5,738 bases of DNA from Zymomonas sp. GTDB taxonomy: Bacteria > Pseudomonadota > Alphaproteobacteria > Sphingomonadales > Sphingomonadaceae. The position numbers were made by a program, and so were the translations under genes. Below are positions 1-5,738 of this stretch, one piece after another (positions within the stretch are counted from its first letter, which is position 1; every line of letters starts with the position of its first letter). Under the pieces are notes generated by a model. That model saw nothing but the letters and a program-made list of their open reading frames with translations, was not told the DNA's origin and did no database searches. The stretch lies in contig JAIYAJ010000014.1 in the NCBI GenBank assembly GCA_027489105.1, positions 1 through 5,738 on the forward strand, in the 5' to 3' direction.

Positions 1-71
1 GCACGGATCGCCGCGACATAGCCGCCGGGGCCGGCGCCAATGACGATCACGTCGAAATCATAATCGGACAT
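1..71 (-). CDS. lpd: Dihydrolipoyl dehydrogenase (E3), N-terminal 23 residues, cut by window edge
   Basis: E3 is the FAD flavoenzyme that reoxidises the dihydrolipoyl arm of the E2 subunit and passes electrons to NAD+, in the cytoplasm. Only the first 23 codons are visible. They read MSDYDFDVIVIGAGPGG followed by YVAAIR, a classic N-terminal Rossmann strand with the dinucleotide (FAD) motif GAGPGG at residues 12-17. The redox CxxxxC pair and all other domains lie outside the window. Two in-frame ATGs occur, at 77 and 71. I choose 71 because an AAGGA motif (83-79) lies 7 bases before it, but only 1 base before the other. The position directly after sucB strongly favours the E3 of this complex. 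The family call rests on the FAD motif plus context, so another FAD-dependent disulfide oxidoreductase cannot be strictly excluded. Confidence 0.88.
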   Translation of the reverse strand, partial: MSDYDFDVIVIGAGPGGYVAAIR

Positions 72-78
72 TGTCATT

Positions 79-83
79 TCCTT
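79..83 (-). promoter_or_regulatory. Ribosome binding site of lpd
   Basis: The minus strand reads AAGGA here, followed by 7 bases and ATG at 71. The earlier in-frame ATG at 77 is only 1 base from this motif, too close for normal initiation, so this site decides the start. The same motif and the same 7-base spacing precede sucA. Confidence 0.7.
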
Positions 84-106
84 ATTCGCCGCGCCGGCCT
101 CCCCCC

Positions 107-117
107 GCCCATTGGGC
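107..117 (-). other. Small stem-loop in the sucB-lpd gap
   Basis: A 4-bp perfect stem, GCCC paired with GGGC, with a 3-base loop, lies between the larger hairpin after sucB and the lpd ribosome binding site. It is short and could be chance in GC-rich DNA. No T-run follows it on the minus strand; a G-rich stretch follows instead. Confidence 0.3.
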
Positions 118-128
118 AGGAAGAGGCT

Positions 129-144
129 CCGGCCTTACGGCCGG
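129..144 (-). other. GUAA-tetraloop stem-loop just after sucB
   Basis: On the transcribed strand CCGGCC and GGCCGG form a perfect 6-bp stem closed by the loop GUAA, a member of the stable GNRA tetraloop class. Pairing can resume beyond one mismatch (126-127 with 146-147). The hairpin starts about 14 bases after the sucB stop codon. No T-run follows (the next bases are AGCCTCTTCC), so it does not look like a full intrinsic terminator. It is better read as a possible 3'-end stabiliser or processing boundary, or as one copy of a dispersed palindromic repeat. Role not established. Confidence 0.55.
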
Positions 145-158
145 GGCGACGATGACGC

Positions 159-1403
159 TTAGAGGTCGATCAGCAGACGGGTCGGATCCTCGATCGCGTT
201 CTTGAGCGCGACGAGAAAAGTGACCGCTTCGCGACCGTCGATCAGGCGGTGGTCGTAGCTGAGCGCGAGATACATCATTGGGCGCGCAACGATCTGGCCG
301 TCGCGGACGACCGGCCGATCCTCGATCCGGTGCAGGCCGAGCACGCCCGACTGCGGCGGATTGATGATCGGGGTCGACATCAGCGAGCCGAAGACGCCAC
401 CATTGGAAATGGTGAAGGTACCGCCCTTCATCTCTTCCAGCTTCAGCGTGCCGGCCTTTGCGCGGGTGCCGAAGTCGCCGATGGTCTTCTCGATCTCCGC
501 CACCGACAGGGTCTGCGCGTCGCGGATCACCGGAACGACCAGACCGTTCGGCGCCGACACGGCGACCGACACGTCGACATAATCGCGATAGACGATCTCG
601 TCGCCCTCGATCGACGCGTTGACGGCGGGCACGTCGCGCAGCGCCATGCAGGCGGCCTTCACGAAGAAGCCCATGAAGCCCAGGCGAACGCCGTGCTTCT
701 TCTCGAACAGATCCTTGTACTTGGCGCGCGCCTCGATCACCGCCGTCATGTCGACGTCGTTGAAGGTGGTCAGCATCGCCGCCGTATTCTGCGCTTCCTT
801 CAGACGGCTCGCGACCGTCTGACGGAGGCGCGTCATGCGGACGCGCTCTTCCTTGCGGCCACCAGCCGACGAGACAGCAACAGCGGCGACCGGCGCCGGG
901 GCGACGGGGGCGGCCTTGGGCTGGCTCTTCGCGGCGGCGACGACATCGTCCTTGGTCAGGCGGCCATCTTTGCCGGTGCCCCTGATCTTGGTCGGGTCGA
1001 CGCCATATTCGAGCACGGCGCGGCGAACCGACGGCGACAGCGTCACCGGATCGCCCGGTTCCTCGTCGGCCGGGGCCGCAGCGGGCTCCGCCGGGGCAGC
1101 CGCCTCGGCCTTGCCGACCGCAGTCTGATCTTCGACCGCCGGGGTTGCGGCCGTCGCGGCGGTGGCGCCTTCAACGACCCGCGCGATGACCGCGCCGACA
1201 TTGACCGTGTCGCCCTCGGCGACGACCAGTTCGCCCATAACGCCCGCGACGGGCGACGGCACTTCGACCGCGACCTTATCGGTCTCGAGGCTCGCAATCG
1301 GTTCGTCGGCCTTCACCGCCTCGCCCGGCTTCTTGAGCCACTGGCCCAGCGTCGCCTCGGTGATCGATTCACCGAGCGTCGGAACAACCACATCGGTAGC
1401 CAT
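159..1403 (-). CDS. sucB: Dihydrolipoyllysine succinyltransferase, E2 of 2-oxoglutarate dehydrogenase
   Basis: The E2 core enzyme takes the succinyl group from E1 on its lipoyl arm and transfers it to CoA. It is 414 residues, close to the 405 of E. coli SucB. Domains: one lipoyl domain at about 1-77 with the modified lysine at K43 in ETDKVAVEV; an Ala/Pro-rich flexible linker at about 80-117; a peripheral subunit-binding domain at about 120-156 ([14 protein letters not shown], then [12 protein letters not shown]) that holds E3 and E1; a second Ala/Pro/Val linker at about 158-182; and the catalytic acyltransferase domain at about 186-414. The catalytic site SYDHRLIDG carries H385 and D389. The single lipoyl domain and the sequence around [12 protein letters not shown] favour succinyl over acetyl transfer, as does the adjacent sucA. 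ATG at 1403 begins the lipoyl domain exactly ([13 protein letters not shown]). It lies 1 base after the sucA stop, so translation is probably coupled. The stop is TAA. Complete, with no sign of damage. Confidence 0.97.
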   Translation of the reverse strand: MATDVVVPTLGESITEATLGQWLKKPGEAVKADEPIASLETDKVAVEVPSPVAGVMGELVVAEGDTVNVGAVIARVVEGATAATAATPAVEDQTAVGKAEAAAPAEPAAAPADEEPGDPVTLSPSVRRAVLEYGVDPTKIRGTGKDGRLTKDDVVAAAKSQPKAAPVAPAPVAAVAVSSAGGRKEERVRMTRLRQTVASRLKEAQNTAAMLTTFNDVDMTAVIEARAKYKDLFEKKHGVRLGFMGFFVKAACMALRDVPAVNASIEGDEIVYRDYVDVSVAVSAPNGLVVPVIRDAQTLSVAEIEKTIGDFGTRAKAGTLKLEEMKGGTFTISNGGVFGSLMSTPIINPPQSGVLGLHRIEDRPVVRDGQIVARPMMYLALSYDHRLIDGREAVTFLVALKNAIEDPTRLLIDL

Positions 1404-1404
1404 C

Positions 1405-4311
1405 TTACTTACCCTTCGATTCGTGGCCGAGCGCGTCGGCGATCAGTGCCGCCTGCTGGACGGCATGGTTGCGGGCGAGGCCGGTCGCCGTCGCTGCGGC
1501 GGCCTTGCGGCCCGCATAGACGGGACGCTTCGGTACGCCCCCATTTTCGATGAGAACCTTCTCGATATAATGCTCGACGAAGGTCCAGGCGCCCTGGTTC
1601 TTCGGCTCTTCCTGTGCCCACACCACGGTTTCGAGGTTGGGCATCCGGCTGAAGAAGCTGATCAGCGCATCCGCCGGGAACGGATAGAGCTGCTCGAGGC
1701 GCAGGATCATCGTGTTCTTGTCGCCCGCTGCATCGCGCGCTTCGGCCAGCTCATAATAGAGCTTGCCCGACACGAGCACGACCCGACGCACGTCGGCATC
1801 GGCCGGCGGGTTGGTGTCGCGCAAAACGCGCTGGAACCGGCTCTCGCCCATCATCTCCTCGGCCGTCGACACCGCCGACTTGTGGCGGAGCAGGGACTTC
1901 GGCGTCATGATGATCAGCGGCTTGCGGAACTGGCGAACCATCTGTCGGCGCAGAATATGGAAATAATTGGCCGGCGTGGTGCAGTTGGCGACCTGCATAT
2001 TGTCTTCCGCGCACAGCTGCAGATAGCGCTCGAGGCGTGCGGAGCTGTGCTCCGGCCCCTGCCCTTCATAGCCGTGCGGCAGCAGCATCACGAGGCCGTT
2101 CACGCGCAGCCACTTCGCCTCACCGGACGAGATGAACTGATCGATGATGACCTGCGCGCCATTGGCGAAGTCGCCGAACTGCGCCTCCCACATGACCAGC
2201 GTGTTAGGCGCCGCCGATGCATAGCCATATTCGAAGCCCAGCACGCCGAATTCCGACAGCGGGCTGTCGAGCACCTGGAAACGCCGGTCCATCGCGGACA
2301 GCGGGATATACTTGTGCCCATCCTTCTGGTCGACCCAGACGGCGTGACGGTGGCTGAACGTACCACGGCCCGAATCCTGGCCCGACAGACGCACGCCATA
2401 ACCGTCGCGCAGCAACGAGCCGAAAGCGAGCGCCTCCGCCGTCGCCCAGTCGAAGCCCTTGCCGGACTCGAACATTTCCTTCTTGGCATCGAGGATGCGC
2501 GCCAGCGTCTTGTGGATCGACAATCCCTCGGGAACAGTGGTCAGCTGCTTGGCCAGTTCGCCGATCCTGTCGGCGCTGATACCGGTCACCGCGGCGCGAC
2601 GCTCGGTGATTGCTTCGCGCGGCTCCGCGAAGCCGGTCCAGTCGCCCTCGAACCAGTCGGCCTTGTTGACCTTGTAGCTCTTGCCCGCCTCGAACTCGGC
2701 CTCGAGCTGAGCGACGAACTCTCCCTCGGTCTGCGGCGTCCAGTCGGCGTCGATCACGCCTTCTTCCACCAGACGCGCGCTGTAGAGCGCGCTGACCGGC
2801 GGATGCTTGCGGATCTCCTCATACATCAGTGGCTGGGTGAAGCCCGGCTCGTCGCCTTCGTTATGGCCGAAGCGGCGATAGCACCACATGTCGATCACGA
2901 CGTCGCGCTTGAAGGTCTGGCGGAACTCGGTCGCTACCTTGCAGGCCCAGGTCACGGCTTCGGGATCGTCGCCATTGACGTGGAGGATCGGCGCCTGGAC
3001 CATCTTGGCGATGTCCGACGGATAAGGCGACGAGCGGGCGAACTGCGGCGAGGTGGTGAAGCCCACCTGGTTGTTGATCACGAAGTGGATCGTGCCGCCG
3101 GTGTTGTAGCCGCGCAGGCCGGAGAAGCCGAAGCACTCCATGATGATGCCCTGACCCGCGAAGGCGGCATCGCCGTGCAGCAGGATCGGCAGGACCCGCG
3201 AACGCTCGAGATCGTCGACCTTGGTCTGTTTGGCGCGCGCCTTGCCCAGAACGACCGGATTGACACACTCCAGGTGGGACGGGTTCGGCGCCAGGCTCAG
3301 GTGGACCTTGTTGCCGTCGAACTCGCGGTCGGTCGATGTCCCGAGGTGATATTTGACGTCGCCCGAGCCGCCGACATCGGCGGGGTTGGACGAACCACCG
3401 GCAAATTCGTTGAAGATCGCGCGATAGGGCTTCTCCATGACGTTGGAGAGCACATTCAGACGGCCGCGATGGGCCATGCCGATCACGACCTCGTTCACGC
3501 CGTAAGCGCCGGCATATTTGATCACCGCTTCGAGCGCGGGGATCATCGACTCACCGCCATCGAGGCCGAAGCGCTTCGTGCCGACATATTTGCGGCCGAG
3601 GAACTTCTCCCACTGCTCGGCATGGATCACCTTGTTGAGAATCGCCTTCTTGCCCTCGGGCGTAAAGCTGATCTCGGCGTCCTTGCCTTCGATGCGAGCC
3701 TGCAGGAAGCGACGCTCTTCGACGTCGCTGATGTGCATATATTCGATGCCGACATTGCCGCAGTAATTCTTGCGGAGAATGGCGATCAGCTCGCGGACGG
3801 TCACGCGCTCGAGCCCCAGGAAGCCGGCGATATAGACCTCGCGGTCCATGTCGGCTTCGGTGAAGCCATGCCAGGCCGGGCTCAGATCCTCGGTCTCCTC
3901 GCGCTGCGAGAGGCCGAGCGGATCGAGATTGGCGAGCAGATGGCCGCGCACGCGATAAGTGCGGATCAGCATGATGGCGCGGATCGAGTCGAGCGTACGC
4001 CGTTCGATCTCGGCCTGGCTGAGCCCCGGCGAAACCGGCGCCGCGACCGGGGCCGGGGCGCCCTTGGCGGGCTTCGGCGGCACGGTCATCTGGGTCGGAT
4101 CGAGCGCTGCGGTCAGCGAGTCGGTCGTCGACGGAGGCCAGTTGGACCGGGCCCAGCTGGGACCCGACACATCGGCTTCCACTGTCGCGAAATATGCCTG
4201 CCAGTCTGGCTGCACGCTTGCCTTGTCGGCGCGATACTGCCGATAGAGCGATTCTACGAAGGAAGCACTGACTCCCTCCGGTCCGTCGAAACCGACGCCT
4301 TCGATACCCAT
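1405..4311 (-). CDS. sucA: 2-oxoglutarate dehydrogenase E1 component (thiamine diphosphate dependent)
   Basis: E1 decarboxylates 2-oxoglutarate on thiamine diphosphate and succinylates the lipoyl group of SucB. From the chosen start it is 968 residues, slightly longer than E. coli SucA (933). The N-terminal segment at about 15-41 ([12 protein letters not shown], then DWQAYF) is the conserved E2-contact region. A Pro/Ala-rich linker follows at about 71-100. The cofactor domain has GMAHRGRLN (278-286), KYHLG with His322, NPSHLE, and the ThDP/metal motif from GDA (380-382) to NN (413-414). His281 and His322 probably match the two substrate-site histidines of E. coli. The pyrimidine-binding domain (about 610-805) has [14 protein letters not shown] and [14 protein letters not shown]. 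The C-terminal domain has EEPKNQGAW (901-909). An in-frame GTG at 4335 would add 8 residues, but ATG at 4311 has AAGGA 7 bases upstream and gives the usual MGIEG beginning. The stop is TAA. It lies between sucD and sucB, and the gene appears intact. Confidence 0.97.
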   Translation of the reverse strand: MGIEGVGFDGPEGVSASFVESLYRQYRADKASVQPDWQAYFATVEADVSGPSWARSNWPPSTTDSLTAALDPTQMTVPPKPAKGAPAPVAAPVSPGLSQAEIERRTLDSIRAIMLIRTYRVRGHLLANLDPLGLSQREETEDLSPAWHGFTEADMDREVYIAGFLGLERVTVRELIAILRKNYCGNVGIEYMHISDVEERRFLQARIEGKDAEISFTPEGKKAILNKVIHAEQWEKFLGRKYVGTKRFGLDGGESMIPALEAVIKYAGAYGVNEVVIGMAHRGRLNVLSNVMEKPYRAIFNEFAGGSSNPADVGGSGDVKYHLGTSTDREFDGNKVHLSLAPNPSHLECVNPVVLGKARAKQTKVDDLERSRVLPILLHGDAAFAGQGIIMECFGFSGLRGYNTGGTIHFVINNQVGFTTSPQFARSSPYPSDIAKMVQAPILHVNGDDPEAVTWACKVATEFRQTFKRDVVIDMWCYRRFGHNEGDEPGFTQPLMYEEIRKHPPVSALYSARLVEEGVIDADWTPQTEGEFVAQLEAEFEAGKSYKVNKADWFEGDWTGFAEPREAITERRAAVTGISADRIGELAKQLTTVPEGLSIHKTLARILDAKKEMFESGKGFDWATAEALAFGSLLRDGYGVRLSGQDSGRGTFSHRHAVWVDQKDGHKYIPLSAMDRRFQVLDSPLSEFGVLGFEYGYASAAPNTLVMWEAQFGDFANGAQVIIDQFISSGEAKWLRVNGLVMLLPHGYEGQGPEHSSARLERYLQLCAEDNMQVANCTTPANYFHILRRQMVRQFRKPLIIMTPKSLLRHKSAVSTAEEMMGESRFQRVLRDTNPPADADVRRVVLVSGKLYYELAEARDAAGDKNTMILRLEQLYPFPADALISFFSRMPNLETVVWAQEEPKNQGAWTFVEHYIEKVLIENGGVPKRPVYAGRKAAAATATGLARNHAVQQAALIADALGHESKGK
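1412..1417 (-). promoter_or_regulatory. Ribosome binding site of sucB, inside the end of sucA
   Basis: The minus strand reads GAAGGG, then 8 bases to the ATG at 1403. The site lies within the last codons of sucA (ending SKGK), so ribosomes finishing sucA would cover it. This supports coupled synthesis of E1 and E2. Confidence 0.6.
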
Positions 4312-4318
4312 CTCACCA

Positions 4319-4323
4319 TCCTT
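4319..4323 (-). promoter_or_regulatory. Ribosome binding site of sucA
   Basis: AAGGA on the minus strand, 7 bases before the ATG at 4311. It lies downstream of the alternative GTG at 4335, inside what would be the extended reading frame. It therefore supports the shorter, 968-residue protein. Confidence 0.7.
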
Positions 4324-4391
4324 GTCTGCACCCACCCCGGGACTTAGGCCCGAAGCACAGCAATGTGGGTTGATACTGTCGTTAAATGAAC

Positions 4392-4408
4392 GAGGCGTGA
4401 AACGCCTC
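4392..4408 (-). other. Second stem-loop in the sucD-sucA gap
   Basis: GAGGCG and CGCCTC form a perfect 6-bp stem with a 5-base loop on the transcribed strand; one more A-T pair can close the loop to 3 bases. The following sequence is GTTCATTTAACG, T-containing but not a real T-run, so terminator activity would be weak at best. Its upstream arm overlaps the outer arm of the UUCG hairpin at 4404-4428, so the full versions of the two cannot form together. Confidence 0.5.
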
Positions 4409-4428
4409 CCCCGCCCGAAGGCGGAGGC
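4404..4428 (-). other. UUCG-tetraloop stem-loop just after sucD
   Basis: On the transcribed strand CCGCC and GGCGG (4424-4411) enclose UUCG with a C-G closing pair, the hyperstable cUUCGg tetraloop. A further 4 bp (GCCT with AGGC) extend the stem past a 3-base GGG bulge. It begins about 10 bases after the sucD stop. No T-run follows directly. Likely roles are protecting the 3' end of upstream transcript, RNA processing, or partial termination before sucA. These roles are inferred from position only. Confidence 0.6.
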
Positions 4429-4437
4429 AGTCCTATA

Positions 4438-5322
4438 TTAGCCCTTGAGCACTTCCGCCAGGGTCGTGCCCAGTTCGGACGGGCTGGCCGCGACCTTGAT
4501 CCCGGCCGCTTCCATGGCCGCGATCTTGTCCTCGGCGCCGCCCTGGCCGCCCGAGACGATCGCACCGGCATGGCCCATGCGACGGCCCGGAGGCGCGGTG
4601 CGACCCGCGATGAAGCCAGCCATCGGCTTCTTGCGACCGCGCTTGGCCTCGTCACGCAGGAACTGCGCGGCTTCTTCTTCGGCGGAACCGCCGATTTCGC
4701 CGATCATGATGATCGACTTGGTTTCGTCGTCGGCCAGGAACAGCTCCAGGACGTCGATGAAATTGGTGCCGTTGACCGGGTCGCCGCCGATGCCGACCGC
4801 AGTGGTCTGGCCCAGGCCGATGGCCGAGGTCTGGAACACCGCTTCATAGGTCAGCGTGCCCGAGCGCGACACCACTCCGACGGAGCCCTTCTTGAAGATC
4901 GAGCCCGGCATGATGCCGATCTTGCACTCGTCAGGGGTCAGGACGCCCGGGCAGTTCGGACCGATCAGGCGCGACTTGGAACCCTGCAGGGCACGCTTCA
5001 CCCGGATCATGTCGATCACGGGAATGCCCTCGGTGATGCAGACGATCAGCGGAACTTCTGCGTCGATCGCCTCGAGGATCGAGTCGGCGGCGAAGGGCGG
5101 CGGCACGTAGATGACACTGGCGTCGGCGCCGGTGGCCGCGACCGCCTCATGCACGGTGTCGAAGTTCGGCAGGCCGATATGGGTGGTGCCACCCTTGCCC
5201 GGCGTCACGCCGCCGACCATCTGCGTGCCATAGGCCAGCGCCTGCTCGGTGTGGAACGTGCCGGTGTTGCCGGTCATGCCCTGCGTGATGACCTTGGTAT
5301 TCTTGTTGACCAGGATACTCAT
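4438..5322 (-). CDS. sucD: Succinyl-CoA ligase (ADP/GDP-forming), alpha subunit
   Basis: This is the alpha subunit of the cytoplasmic enzyme that converts succinyl-CoA, phosphate and NDP to succinate, CoA and NTP. It binds CoA and carries the phosphohistidine; the beta subunit SucC supplies the nucleotide and succinate sites. Its 294 residues compare with 289 in E. coli. The N-terminal CoA-binding Rossmann domain includes TGNTGTFH (17-24), GGVTPGKGG (37-45) and VYVPPPFA-like [10 protein letters not shown] (71-80). The motif GPNCPG is at 121-126 with C124. The C-terminal ligase domain has GEIGG (208-212, with conserved E209) and GHAGAI with active-site His251, equivalent to E. coli His246. ATG at 5322 gives the family's normal beginning, [12 protein letters not shown], and no alternative start lies just upstream. 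It sits 51 bases after mdh. The partner gene sucC is not adjacent, which is the notable point. The stop is TAA. Intact. Confidence 0.96.
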   Translation of the reverse strand: MSILVNKNTKVITQGMTGNTGTFHTEQALAYGTQMVGGVTPGKGGTTHIGLPNFDTVHEAVAATGADASVIYVPPPFAADSILEAIDAEVPLIVCITEGIPVIDMIRVKRALQGSKSRLIGPNCPGVLTPDECKIGIMPGSIFKKGSVGVVSRSGTLTYEAVFQTSAIGLGQTTAVGIGGDPVNGTNFIDVLELFLADDETKSIIMIGEIGGSAEEEAAQFLRDEAKRGRKKPMAGFIAGRTAPPGRRMGHAGAIVSGGQGGAEDKIAAMEAAGIKVAASPSELGTTLAEVLKG

Positions 5323-5334
5323 GTGCCTGTCGAA

Positions 5335-5342
5335 CCTTCCTT
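5335..5342 (-). promoter_or_regulatory. Probable ribosome binding site of sucD, unusually distant
   Basis: The minus strand reads AAGGAAGG, ending 12 bases before the ATG at 5322. That is wider than the 7-8 bases seen for sucA, sucB and lpd. A short AGG lies only 3 bases from the ATG and is probably too close. No start codon fits the strong motif better in this frame. Confidence 0.45.
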
Positions 5343-5373
5343 ATGCCTTGGGGAGGCGTGTCCCTGAAATCGA

Positions 5374-5738
<365 letters not shown>

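Noticed and set aside
249..1553. 434-codon plus-strand open frame opposite sucB
   Set aside because: Same register effect as the frame opposite sucA. The product is Arg/Asp/His/Gly-rich with no recognisable domain, and its range runs past sucB into the end of sucA, as expected of a shadow.
1162..4347. 1061-codon plus-strand open frame opposite sucA
   Set aside because: It is the reverse-complement-register shadow of sucA, open because sucA lacks TTA, CTA and TCA codons. Its translation is rich in Arg, His, Asp, Ala and Val with no recognisable domain. SucA on the other strand has full family motifs.
4336..4391. Possible promoter for sucA downstream of the hairpins (TTTAAC and TATCAA fragments)
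   Set aside because: No pair of -35 and -10 elements with acceptable spacing is visible. An internal promoter cannot be supported from sequence alone.
4392..4428. Intrinsic terminator between sucD and sucA
   Set aside because: The hairpins are strong, but neither is followed by a T-run; the nearest is GTTCATTTAACG. Called as stem-loops instead.
4435..4440. TAATAT on the minus strand at the sucD stop, resembling a -10 promoter element for sucA
   Set aside because: I find no -35-like sequence at 16-18 bases upstream. The AT-rich bases are explained by the TAA stop codon and the few bases after it.
4344..4655. 103-codon minus-strand open frame running from sucD into the sucD-sucA gap
   Set aside because: It lies in another frame of the well-supported sucD 3' end and has Arg/Ser/Ala-rich low-information content. 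The part in the gap is the hairpin region.
5343..5358. GCCT/AGGC 4-bp stem in the mdh-sucD gap
   Set aside because: Too short, with no extension or T-run; expected by chance in GC-rich sequence.
4570..5367. 265-codon plus-strand open frame opposite sucD
   Set aside because: Complement-register shadow of sucD with no family resemblance.

Overview
The window holds part of a TCA-cycle operon, and every gene is on the minus strand. In transcription order (right to left) they are: the 3' end of mdh (malate dehydrogenase), sucD (succinyl-CoA ligase alpha subunit), sucA (2-oxoglutarate dehydrogenase E1), sucB (dihydrolipoyl succinyltransferase, E2), and the first 23 codons of lpd (dihydrolipoyl dehydrogenase, E3). 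The DNA is GC-rich by eye, with strongly GC-ending codons. Gene order and protein sequences fit an alphaproteobacterium, and my best guess is a sphingomonad (Sphingomonadales). That placement comes from recognising the proteins, not from a search.

Layout: 5738-5374 is the last 120 codons of mdh. 5373-5323 is a 51-base gap carrying the sucD ribosome binding site. 5322-4438 is sucD. 4437-4312 is a 126-base gap with a UUCG-tetraloop hairpin overlapped by a second hairpin, then the sucA ribosome binding site. 4311-1405 is sucA. A single base separates the sucA stop from the sucB start. 1403-159 is sucB. 158-72 is an 87-base gap with a GNRA-type (GUAA) hairpin, a small second stem and the lpd ribosome binding site. 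71-1 is the start of lpd. No gene-free stretch exceeds about 130 bases.

Together SucA, SucB and Lpd form the 2-oxoglutarate dehydrogenase complex (2-oxoglutarate + CoA + NAD+ to succinyl-CoA + CO2 + NADH). SucD is the CoA-binding and phosphohistidine half of the ligase that turns succinyl-CoA into succinate while making nucleoside triphosphate. Mdh closes the cycle at oxaloacetate. The ligase beta subunit, sucC, is not between mdh and sucD where many alphaproteobacteria carry it, so it must be encoded outside the window.

This is core metabolism and I see no undescribed system, mobile element, CRISPR array or RNA gene. The points worth a second look are the missing sucC, the tetraloop hairpins in the two larger gaps, and three long antisense open frames that codon usage explains.
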